NCBI GenBank assembly: GCA_015501595.1
Contig: JADNRX010000721.1
Span: forward strand, 1 to 25,469
DNA length: 25,469 nucleotides
DNA from: Hymenopellis radicata
Lineage: Eukaryota > Basidiomycota > Agaricomycetes > Agaricales > Physalacriaceae
Direction: 5' to 3'
The position numbers and the translations under genes were made by a program. Below, one piece after another: positions 10,476 through 18,671 of this stretch (position 1 is its first letter; every line of letters starts with the position of its first letter). Below the pieces are notes generated by a model. The model saw only the letters and a list, made by a program, of their open reading frames with translations. It had not been told where the DNA came from and made no database searches.

Positions 10476-11165
10476 ACCTGCCATTGTTTACCCCTACTCG
10501 CTCCTCCATCCTAGCCCGCCATTTTTACCTCTATCGCCATATAACTGCTTTACACATATTTTCTTTTTACTATTCACCCGTCGTGCCACCGTAGCATAAT
10601 ATACAACGTTGCGCCTGGCACTACTCTCGCACAGTTCCAGGCCTCAAACAATCAAGGCGACGCCCTCCCGCTTTGCTCTGCCACAGCGCGCCCTGCAGTA
10701 TTTAGCCGAAAAGTTTTCCTGGACCCATCTAGACGGAGGATCATCGATCACCGTAAAAGCGACGCGAACCACCGATACACACCACCACTGTCCATTAGTG
10801 TGATGGTCGATGATGAAGGCAAGCAAGAAATCCTGCGGAAGTCAGGGGTAGTGGGCAACTGACTATAGGTCAGTATCCAGGACAATGCTACATTGTCCTG
10901 GCCCGCGTACAAGATGTGGTAAGGGACCATATGAAAAAGGACGGGACTCTTATCGCACTCGGTACGTGGGGCGAATGTTGGATTCTTGCCCGATCGCAAG
11001 GCATCCGCAACCGGCAGTTCCATTTCGGGACCTCACGCCGTTTTCACCACCACCACCACCATCATTCCACGGTGTTGTCCACTTACGACCCATTCACATT
11101 GGTGCCTGAAGTTCACATTCACTTTCGGAACTTCATATTCACTTTCGAGCCTCCACATTCAGATT
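10476..11165. other. Gene-free stretch
   Basis: I recognise no gene here. A plus-strand frame from about 10,873 (QYPGQCYIVLARVQDVV, ending near HHHHHH from a CACCAC run) looks moderately protein-like but has no identifiable family or second copy. The left-hand side of the element at 11,166 is preceded by three imperfect 20-bp units containing TTCACATTCACTTTCG (about 11,110-11,160). Confidence 0.4.
10877..10901. repeat. Perfect 11-bp stem hairpin
   Basis: CCAGGACAATG and CATTGTCCTGG flank a 3-nt CTA loop. Immediately upstream a second small hairpin (CTGAC TATAG GTCAG, about 10,859-10,873) is present. There is no T-run, so this is not a typical terminator. It could be the tip of a degraded inverted-repeat element. 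Confidence 0.6.
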
Positions 11166-12194
11166 GGGAGGCAGTCGTTTCAGAAACCCTTGCCAGGCGA
11201 TGCCAAACACACCAAACAATTCGATTAATTCGAAAAATTCAACAAAATAGAATAAATTGTTTCTGCCACTACTATGCACTTTTGGAGCTCACTGCCGGTG
11301 TCTCGTGAAGCCAAAGAGAGCATTGCACGCTGGGACACTAATACACGCTCACCTTAGCGGCCATCGCCGATGCGCGCCGACACAGCGATGAGGACGACAG
11401 CGAGTACGACACGGATACAACAACGACAAAATTACGGGGAGGAGCAGGAGGAGGAGAGGGCCACATTGTGGACCATGCGACATGGAGGATGACGCGACGA
11501 GGATGACGAAATGAGGATGACGACGTCAACAACGACGCGCCACAACTGCAATCCCTCTGGACAACGGTGCCGCGCTTCAACAGGCCGGCTAGGCGACGCG
11601 CAGTTGTATTATCACACACAACAAGTTCGGATTTCGGCTAGCGGCTGTCGTGCACGCGTCCAATGTTAAAAAGTGCGCATTCCTTCATTCATTTGGGTGT
11701 GATCTAATCATTGTACTCTATCGCCCAGTTGTCCTCACACCATTTATCTCGACGACTCTGACATTTTCCGCACTGAAGCAGACAAGATCAACATGCTGCC
11801 TCATACTCCTACCATCACACTCATGCTCAGCTGAGTGTCCCCGTGCCATTGCCCGGGGATGCTCACTGAGCATGAAACTGGCGGGGTACTAATGCACACC
11901 TGCCACTGCACCCCTTCTCCCATCCAGTTTTACAGAGAGCAATGGCCCTGGGACGTTCCGCTGTTCATGTCGGTGTCTTACTGTTGGCTGTTGATCACAC
12001 GCTCCTTGACCTCCCGAGAGTGAGTAACATACACCATTGGCCATTTGGCTTCACGAGACACCGGCAGTGGGCTCGAAAAGTGTGTAGTAGTGGCAGAAAC
12101 GATTTATTCTATTTTACTGAATTTTTCGAATTAATCGAATTGTTTGGCGTGTTTGGCATCGCCAGGCAAGGGTTTCTGAAACGACTGGGTCTGG
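11166..12194. mobile_element. MULE-like element with 139-bp inverted repeats
   Basis: Positions 11,172-11,310 and 12,049-12,187 are inverted copies, 130 of 139 matching by hand count without indels. The outer ends read CAGTCGTTTCAGAAACC and its complement, and the arms contain an AATTCGATTAATTCG core. A 9-bp direct repeat ATTCAGATT lies just outside (11,157-11,165 and 12,195-12,203), the target-duplication length expected of Mutator-like elements, which also have long inverted repeats. Against this, the outermost 6-7 bp inside the direct repeats do not match each other. The 738-bp interior encodes no transposase that I can recognise, so the element would be non-autonomous. It holds the hairpin at 11,821-11,875. 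Confidence 0.6.
11821..11875. repeat. Conserved 55-nt hairpin, copy 1
   Basis: Outer arms TCATGCTCAGC and ACTGAGCATGA pair at 10 of 11 positions. Inside them a 33-nt core (11,832-11,864) carries GAG/CTC, then TCCCCG/CGGGGA around the loop TGCCATTGCC. The same core, one base different, recurs at 24,508-24,540 with different but again complementary arms. No function is known to me. It could be a structured RNA, a protein-binding cruciform or a shared transposon part. Confidence 0.7.
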
Positions 12195-12340
12195 ATTCAG
12201 ATTCAGAGATGCAAATGCAAGTTGACTTAGAGATTTCATTGCTGCGAATCGGGCCGCAAGGTCCGCGCATCAGGAAAAGGGGTCTTAGACTCTGGTTCAC
12301 CATAGTTCACCTAGAGGGCTATGGTTAACCTAGAGCAGTA

Positions 12341-12521
12341 AAGTCTTCCAAATGGTAAAGTTGACTCTGGACACAGTTCAGACCTGACCCCATTCCCAAG
12401 TTAACCTCAAGTTAACTTTGGATGACTTAAGTCTTCCAGAATCACCTCAATGTATACTGAAATCGTCCTGAATTACGTTACAGTAAACTCAAGTCTTCCT
12501 GAATCACATTCAAGTGAACTG
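12341..12521. repeat. Degenerate 31-bp tandem repeat
   Basis: Three consecutive 31-bp units start at 12,429, 12,460 and 12,491 and share an AAGTCTTCC-GAATCAC-TCAAGTGAACTG pattern. A further diverged unit starts at 12,341 and probable intermediates lie between. The stretch is AT-rich and non-coding. It lies between the MULE-like element and the 23-bp minisatellite. Confidence 0.65.
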
Positions 12522-12696
12522 TATCTGTGATAGGCAAGCTAGCAAAGTAGTTTCCAATAGCTTATTTGCAGAATAAAATATTATAAAATTTCGATATGAT
12601 AGGCTTGAGAAGCATACAATTTGAATATCTAAATTGGTTTCCTACATATGCTGCACTGTTTGGGCTGTTCTCATCGGGTATTCTCCATACAGTGCT

Positions 12697-12973
12697 CGAG
12701 TCATCCTCATCGCGGTGCTTGGATCATCCTCATCGTGGTGCTTGGGATCGTCCTCGTCTTGGAGCTTGGGTTGTCCTCGTCTTGGAGCTTGGGTCGCTCT
12801 CGTCGCGGTACTCGGATCGTCCTCGTCGCGGTGCTCGGATTGTCCTTATCGCGGTGCTCAGGTCATCGTTAAAGTGGTGTCCCGATCGTCCTCATCTTGG
12901 AGCTTGGGTTGTCCTCATCGCAGTGCTCAGTTGTTCCCGAGACGGTCTTCGGGTCGTGCTGATCATCGTAGTT
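12697..12973. repeat. 23-bp minisatellite, about 12 units
   Basis: About twelve head-to-tail units of 22-24 bp follow the pattern GGATCGTCCTCGTCG-CGGTGCTC. Two unit types alternate, one ending CGCGGTGCTC and the other CTTGGAGCTT. Because 23 is not a multiple of three, the encoded peptide cycles through frames; all three plus frames stay open (overlapping frames at 12,596-13,083) with a Ser/Leu/Gly/Val-rich pattern. I regard those frames as by-products. GTCGTC-rich sequence continues to about 13,080 and again at 13,365-13,470. Confidence 0.85.
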
Positions 12974-13085
12974 GTCCCTTCCTCGTAGGAGTTGTGGTCG
13001 TCATAGGTCCTCGAAGTCGTCGTGGCTACATCCATGTGGTGTCATCCTGGTCACGATGTGGTGTCGTCGTTGTGTGGTTGTGATG

Positions 13086-13311
13086 GAGTTGAGCGTATTG
13101 ACGCCGCCGTGGACAATGTTAAGGACACCGGATGGAAGACCTGCGAAATGGGATGAGGATGTTCCATACATGCGTGGGGGGAAAACACGTACCGGCACGC
13201 TGGCACAGCTCAGCAATGGTCATTGCGGCACCAGGATCTCGCTCAGACGGCTTTAGGACTAATGTATTGCCCGTTACAGCAGCCATGGGAGTCGACCAGA
13301 AAGGAATCATC
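13086..13311 (-). pseudogene. Methylmalonate-semialdehyde dehydrogenase gene fragment
   Basis: On the minus strand exon a (13,311-13,193) encodes MIPFWSTPMAAVTGNTLVLK followed by PSERDPGAAMTIAEL and an arginine-alanine end. A 52-bp intron with GTACGTG donor and CAG acceptor (13,192-13,141) follows. Exon b (13,140-13,086) then encodes GLPSGVLNIVHGGVNTLNSI in the same frame. This is the cofactor-binding region of the CoA-acylating aldehyde dehydrogenase that ends valine catabolism in mitochondria. A further intron-like stretch (GTACGTG at 13,361 to TAG at 13,312) precedes exon a. The piece stops abruptly at both ends against GTCGTC-rich repeats, and lacks the catalytic cysteine region. It cannot make an enzyme. 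The retained introns show that it was copied from genomic DNA. Confidence 0.88.
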
Positions 13312-14415
13312 CTATCAACACAAGGGCGTTAAATACGGGAAGTCGCAAGCAAAACACGTACGGTCGTCCTCATCATCGTCATGTGGCGTGGTCCATGTCC
13401 TCGACGCCTCGTGTGGTCCTCGTCGTGTGGTCCCTGTCGTCGCGGCCATCATTCCTGTTGTGCTTGTGGTTCTCGCCTGTATTGTCACCGTTGCTCCAGT
13501 GTCTGTCAGTGGTGAGAGTGAGCAGAAGGCAAAAATCAGCCGCACAACTCACCAGCAACTGCACTGATGACAACGGTCAGAGTCACTAATAGTTCCTTAT
13601 CAGTTAGCTGTATAAAACTGTGGAAAGAGCAGAACTCACGTATCTAACAGAAAAGCAGCTAGCTTGCGAGCTGCGAGCTATGATGGTGAGGGGAAGAGAG
13701 CAGGTGATCGGCCTGGACCCGCGATCATTGTCAAACAAAAACCAACATGCACGTGATGACAACGGCCGATGGCAAAATGGACTTGACCGAATTTGCGAGG
13801 CATACCAGCAGAATATAGATGCCAATCTGACAGCCGGCCTGCAAAGCCCTGCTCAAGGTCGGCCTGATTCTACACAGGCCGGCTGTCAAATAGTATCTGC
13901 TGTTGGGCAGTCGGAGTGTCGAAGATCATGATGGTGGTAAGAGTAAGAGTTGCGAATTCGATCGACAAGCTGTTCCCGATGCGTGCCACTCCTTGTGTCC
14001 TCCTACAACACCACTGTGCTACTGTTAGACTCACTCATTGTAGTTAAATCTACTAAACATATTCTAGTCATGTCACAGTTTGCACCCGCCGCCAGGAATC
14101 GCGGCTGTAAGAGTGAGTCGTGTTACGTGGAGAGTTTCCCATACATAAGAGGAAAACTCGCCGTGTACATAGTCAGTCCACCTAATATTCACTACACCCC
14201 AGCTATTACACCAGTACTGATACGCTGCAATTTCATTCTACGCTAAGTACAGCCTTCCAGTACGCACTATCACCAACAACTAGTCCGAAGTCACTGAAAG
14301 GAACATTTCATACATATGATACGGCATAATGCATCCCCTAGTGCACGCGCGCACTTCATTGGGGCCGAATGTAAGTACTGTATAAGCTGGCCGCTACTGA
14401 GATGAGGCGAGTTAC
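13312..14415. other. Gene-free stretch with one large inverted repeat
   Basis: Beyond the intron-like sequence at 13,312-13,361 and GTCGTC-rich low-complexity DNA, I recognise no gene. The only clear structure is the inverted repeat at 13,828-13,888, described separately. The plus frame at 13,620-13,931 has no recognised domain. Confidence 0.45.
13828..13888. repeat. 14-bp perfect inverted repeat (hairpin)
   Basis: TGACAGCCGGCCTG and CAGGCCGGCTGTCA flank a 33-nt loop that itself contains GGTCGGCCTG. Weaker complementarity continues outward (CCAGCAGAATATAGAT against ATAGTATCTGCTGTTGG), so the whole folded unit may cover about 13,805-13,907. It may be a small MITE-like remnant. Confidence 0.6.
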
Positions 14416-14630
14416 CTTGTCTGCGAGACTGTTGCTGCCCAAGCCGCGACCGCTTTTCTTAAGACCGTCAACGACCCACTCGACATCCTTGGGCTGCAGT
14501 TCTGTTTGGATGATGCCCATATCACGGATGGCGTCCACGTCGCCCTCTACATCGGTTACTTCCGCATCCTCAAAATCGTGAACGACTTGGAAGATACTGT
14601 CGAAGGCGCGGACATGGGTTAAGAAGCGCA
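14416..14630 (-). pseudogene. OLA1: Obg-like ATPase (OLA1/YchF) gene fragment
   Basis: The minus frame reads FLTHVRAFDSIFQVVHDFED, then EVTDVEGDVDAIRDMGIIQ and TELQPKDVEW, ending GRGLGSNSLADK at an AAG/GTAACT splice donor at 14,415. This corresponds to the segment of YchF/OLA1 P-loop ATPases around the VRAF...VEGDVDP.RD block, just before and within the coiled-coil insertion. Known members bind ATP and associate with ribosomes in the cytoplasm. The ATP-binding motifs, the rest of the coiled coil and the TGS domain are absent, and no next exon follows the donor. Upstream of about 14,630 similarity stops. It is an isolated, intron-bearing fragment of a conserved gene on the same strand as the dehydrogenase fragment 1.1 kb away. 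Confidence 0.85.
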
Positions 14631-15483
14631 ATGACCGGCTGTTGCTCGTATATAGCATAAAAAATCAAGTCCTGCTCTGACCTCGCAGTGCCACGTCGAC
14701 CCAGATGCAGTGCCCAGCTGGATAGTCGTCTAGGTCTGTCGTCCATTACAGGCTCACGAAAAGAGGAGAAGAGTGGCAAAACTGTGTAGCCAGAGGTGCC
14801 GCACAGATCTGGCAAGCTGAAGAAAAACAAGAGACCATGAAAAAGCAGAACAGGCAAGGTCCAGAAGATATCCTAAGGCCAGAGACACGTCGTCATTGAC
14901 GTGCTGTTGTAGTAAGAGGTAGGATGCTATCTGATCGCGTCTCGAAGAGTGCGATGACCAAGATCGACCCTGATCATCTCTCTCTGCTTCTTACTACCAG
15001 CACCTCAACGAGGTGCTGGCGTCCTATCCTAGGATTCCCGCGCTCTCTTTCCGCTCTTCGCTTTCTTTTTTCACCGCTCTTTGGACTGCGGCGCCACTTC
15101 GAACAGTGGTGACTGGACGACCTTACGACGAGCAGCGTGCGCACTCGAAGCCTGGATGACGGAGCAACGGTAACCGGAGACGACGACTTTTGTTCCAGTC
15201 GGAAGCTAGGATTGGGCTGGCTGGCGTCGTGAACGCGTCCCACCAAAACGGTACGTGTTCCTTGGTAGTCCTCCTATTTATTTCCTTCTAATTTGAAAGC
15301 GATCTCCCGCTATCACCACCACCACCACCACCACGTTCTCCTCTCTCCCAGTTTTACCTCTTGTCACGAATCACCTTCCTCGTGACCTAGCGCCCCTTCC
15401 TTTTTCACTAATAAGGGCGCGCTAGAGTCTCCGGGCCACTCCATTATCACACTCCAGTGTTATCATGCTCTAACATCGTCATG
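14631..15483. other. Gene-free stretch before the LTR
   Basis: No gene is recognised. The stretch has the hairpin/CTAG feature at 14,997-15,032, a short CAC microsatellite (15,313-15,334), and inverted repeats GTCACGA/TCGTGAC (about 15,364-15,387) and AGCGCCCCTT/AAGGGCGCGCT (about 15,389-15,424). Confidence 0.45.
14997..15032 (+). repeat. Perfect 10-bp hairpin followed by CTAG
   Basis: CCAGCACCTC and GAGGTGCTGG flank AAC, and CTAG follows nine bases after the stem. Helitrons end in a short GC-rich hairpin about 10-12 nt before CTRR, so the layout fits a Helitron 3' end. However, the next base is G, not the T expected from insertion between A and T, and I found no matching 5' TC end or Rep/helicase gene. 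The call is therefore tentative. Confidence 0.3.
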
Positions 15484-15882
15484 TGTCAAGCGGTCCGGGT
15501 CCCGGTCCGGAAGTGCCGAGATGCCGGTTAGTGAGTCGTCTGGATTTTGGCCCATGGGCCAAAATCTATCCACTGCTAAGTCATGTGACCACCTCATGAC
15601 TCCAGATGATCTGATTGGCATTCCCACTGTCTATTGTTCCATCCTAGGTCTTCCCATTGTTCGTACAGCCACAGACTCTATATACATATACGCAGCCCTT
15701 GTAGATAGTTCCCCACTCTGTCCTCCTTTGTCTCCGTACTACACAGTTCCCTCTGTACTACGTCGAGCTAGCACAGCGTCCTCTACGCTTTATCATCTAT
15801 CATTCTTATCGCATCTCTATTCTCCCGCTCCTCTAGTCGCGGCCCGAGCGGTCTTGTGCTCACGTGGTCACTGTTCTTGACA
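15484..15882 (+). mobile_element. 5' LTR of a Ty3/gypsy retrotransposon
   Basis: The 399-bp segment begins TGTCA and ends TGACA, as LTRs do (5-bp inverted ends starting TG and ending CA). It lies immediately upstream of a complementary primer-binding site and the gag gene. A TATA-like TCTATATACATATA sits at about 15,677-15,690. A start site about 25-35 bp downstream would begin the R region near ACTCTGTCCT (15,715-15,724). U3 contains a 22-bp perfect palindrome. No 3' LTR is present in the window, so the boundaries rest on end motifs and the primer-binding site rather than on a second copy. Confidence 0.75.
15544..15565. promoter_or_regulatory. 22-bp perfect palindrome in U3 of the LTR
   Basis: The half-site ATTTTGGCCCA is followed directly by its exact reverse complement. 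Its place about 135 bp upstream of the TATA-like element would suit a dimeric activator or repressor site, but no factor is identified. A chance 22-bp palindrome is very unlikely. Confidence 0.6.
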
Positions 15883-15884
15883 TT

Positions 15885-15894
15885 AGGACAGAGT
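15885..15894 (+). other. Self-priming primer-binding site
   Basis: AGGACAGAGT, two bases after the LTR end, is the exact complement of ACTCTGTCCT at 15,715-15,724, close to the expected 5' end of the retroelement RNA. The Tf1/sushi lineage of Ty3-type elements primes reverse transcription by folding its own RNA 5' end onto such a site instead of using a tRNA. Complementarity stops after ten bases on both sides. Confidence 0.7.
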
Positions 15895-15914
15895 CTACTA
15901 CGCTCGCCCCGCGT

Positions 15915-17798
15915 ATGTCCTGCACCGAGGACTCTTGCACTGCCGACTACGATCATCTCCCCGATTGCCCACGTCGTCCCCGAACTACCAAGCTTACCTT
16001 GAAGAAGGCATCTCCTGGTGAGAGAATCCTAGATAACCACGCCGCCTTCTGCTTGCACCTCCCCATAGTTGCACAATATCGGCAGTACCTGCGCCGAGAT
16101 CAACGTGATCAACGTTCCCACCCATACCGTCGACCACCTCCTACCTTCATCCCCGCCAAATACACCTCTGCATAAACCCCCTTCGTCACCACGTCTTTCT
16201 CAGCCCCGCAGTACGTCACTGCCGCTGATCTCACAGATCCAAGACCTCTCCCCACCTCTATTATCGGCACTAACAACCTACGCTATTTCAATATCAAGGG
16301 TGTCGGCAATCGAGAGATCAGATTCCATACCTCGACCAATCCCGACGAACGAGTAGGGTGGTACTACAGAGCGAACCCAGAAAAGTCTTATTTCATCGAA
16401 CTCCATCATCTTCCCGATCCACCTAGTGACGACGAAGAGCAGGATACCCAAGCTGAGTCTGCCCTTACACAGCAATTAGCCACTGCCCTAGCTCCCCTTG
16501 CAGCATCTGGACATCACATAGGGCGATCCCCTGCTCTCTCTCGCATCACAACTCCCGTTGTAACCTCATCATTACCCCTTGCACCTGAACCCCCCGTCGT
16601 CCATACACCATTTGACGACGACGAAGACGACGAAAACCCCTCAGATAACGAGAACCCAGAATCTCCTGATCGCACTACCCGATCTCCTCCACCGTCTCCA
16701 TCACCGCCCCCATCTCCATCGCCGTCACCACCACCCGCTGCTATCGCTGTCATCCCTCGACCAATGTCTCGCTCAGATCGCGGTAACAAACCCAAGCCCT
16801 TCAATGGCGACCGCGGCCAGTCGCGCCTCTTCATCCAAGAGCTCAACAATTTCCTCCGTCTCAACACTGCCAACTACACCACGGAGGCTGACAAAGTCTC
16901 CTTCTTCTTCACTTGCTTCGAACAAGAGACCACTGCAGGCGAGTGGGCCTCGAATGGAATGGAAGCCTACGACGAAGAGCAGCTCACCACGTTCACTGGT
17001 ACGAAGGTCTGGAGTACGATCGCTAACTGCATCACCCAGTTCAACAATGCCTTTGGTGCTCTTGACCCCACCACCGCTGCTCGCAATGACCTCGACTCTC
17101 TTCGTCAACGAGGAGACTTTGCGTGCATTGACGTGTTTATGACCCATTTCGAGACCCTGGCGATGAAGTCCAAGTACGAAGACACCGCCCTCATCCACTT
17201 CTTTAAACAGGGCATTCGTCACGAACTTCGCACCATCATCACCAATCAACACCCCCAGCCCACTACCCTTGCAGAGTGGAAGACTCGAGTTGTCAACCTG
17301 GAGAACTCCCGTGCCGCTTTGAGGGCCGAGTCGTCCACTCGGTACTATCCTTCGTGCAACACCCAGTCCTCGCGCTCCAACAGCGCACCAGCCCAGGATA
17401 TGGGTGTTCCTATGGATGTTGACGCGCAACGGCGTTCCTCAGGTGCAAATTCCAGCTCTGATAGACTTACGAGACTGACCCAATGGAAAGAGAACGTCTT
17501 CGCCGCCAGGGCGCCTGCTTTAAATGCCGTCGACCTGGGCACATCTCTCGCGACTTGCCCCGTCCGCAATCCAAGACCCAACTCCACCTCCCAATCAGCT
17601 GGGCGATCCATCCGCAGCACTGACGTAGCTGCTGCTGATACCCCAGTTGCATCCATATCGACGGCCCAACCCGGCGAAATTCGCGACACGATCAAGGAAC
17701 TGAGCGATGCGTTTAACCGCATGAGAGGGCTCCAGGGAGAAGAGAAGGCGGAGGCGGCCAATTATTTGAAAGATTTTGTTGCGCATTTGGATTTTTAG
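15915..17798 (+). pseudogene. gag: Ty3/gypsy gag, decayed
   Basis: From the ATG at 15,915 one frame stays open to the TAG at 17,796 except for a single TAA at 16,173. An N-terminal region with an aspartate/glutamate and proline-rich linker (about 16,600-16,750) precedes the capsid-like part. That part starts near the internal ATG at 16,764 (KPKPFNGDRGQSRLFIQEL; later FHFFKQGIRHEL-type helices). The nucleocapsid zinc knuckle (CFKCRRPGHISRD) lies in a different frame at about 17,510-17,552, between two compensating indels, and its last cysteine codon reads TTG there. The C-terminus (IKELSDAFNRMRGLQGEEK) is back in the main frame. The protein would form the retroelement particle, but RNA binding is lost and the copy is presumably dead. 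Confidence 0.85.
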
Positions 17799-17818
17799 AG
17801 CACTCCCCCACTGCAACG

Positions 17819-18671
17819 TTGGGAGGAGTTGTACGATATACTGCTGGAAGTGCCGGGCGAAATAAATTTTCGGTTTTGTCATCCCTTTGTGAGCGTATTC
17901 ATCCCTCAGAACTGCGGATGTCAGCAATCACAAGAAACCGACAGACACCCTCACTCGTACTCCGAACTGAGTTCATCGGAAAACTATCCGGCAGGCAAAT
18001 CGTTGCTCAAGCGCTCATTGACAGTGGCGCTGAAGGAATCATTATTAACAACAAATTCGCTGAACGACACCACTTCACTCTTCTTCCTGTTCCCACTCCC
18101 TTCCCCGTTCGAAATGTTGATGGATCTGAGAATGTCATGGGCTACGTCACTCATTTTACTCTTCAACGTGCACGAATTTACAATCACGACCGCACAGCGC
18201 ATCATGAAGAGGAGATTGAACTCTATGTCACCGGCATTGGTGATCATGACGTGATCCTAGGGACTGACTGGCTTGATGAACACAACCCCGAGATCGACTG
18301 GGCAGGTTCAGAGCTTCACTTTACACGGTGTCCGGCCTCTTGTATTCACCGGCCTGAGAAACCGGTCACCCATGTACGTGCCAAAGCTAAACAAACCCCT
18401 GTCATTGCTCACACCCAACCTCACGAACCCTCGACTGCACCACCGAGACTACGAAGTCAAGTGGAGCGACCCCATCCCAGGCGCGGTTGCTAAACCGGTA
18501 CAGCGCCGTGCTGGAAGACGTTGTCCTGTTCGTGTTTTCAACCATATCCAAGTACCTGTTGTCCTTTTCACCGAAGATGAAGAGGAGGAGCTGGATGTCG
18601 AACCAGTTTGGACGCAGGATGTCTTCGAACAGCATTACTACCATGACGATTATCCCCGACCTGCCTCCAAA
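17819..18671 (+). pseudogene. pol: Ty3/gypsy pol, aspartic protease part
   Basis: The first frame (17,819-18,493) contains the retroviral-type aspartic protease: ALIDSGAEGIIIN with the DSGA catalytic motif at about 18,014-18,052, and DVILGTDWLDEHNPEIDW near 18,249-18,302. The frame changes near 18,430-18,480, after which an acidic linker (FTEDEEEELDVEPVW) runs to TCC AAA at 18,671. There the 416-bp hAT-type element begins and supplies an immediate TAG stop. Gag ends 20 bp upstream in another frame, so Pol would need frameshifting or reinitiation, as is usual for the family. The protease cleaves Gag-Pol in active relatives. Confidence 0.85.

Noticed and set aside
12697..12973. CRISPR-like array
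   Set aside because: Units are directly adjacent with no spacers, the genome is eukaryotic and no cas genes exist.
12634..13083. 149-aa Ser/Gly/Val-rich plus-strand frame
   Set aside because: It is made by the 23-bp minisatellite and GTCGTC repeats; overlapping frames are equally open.
15119..15250. Minus-strand Arg/Ser-rich frame near a CAC microsatellite
   Set aside because: Low-complexity composition with no domain and no similarity elsewhere in the window.
16579..17142. 187-aa histidine/proline/serine-rich plus-strand frame
   Set aside because: It overlaps the recognised gag capsid frame and its composition is the shadow of gag codons; no domain.
16773..17429. 218-aa minus-strand frame
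   Set aside because: It is antisense to gag, a by-product of its GC-rich codon use; no recognisable domain.
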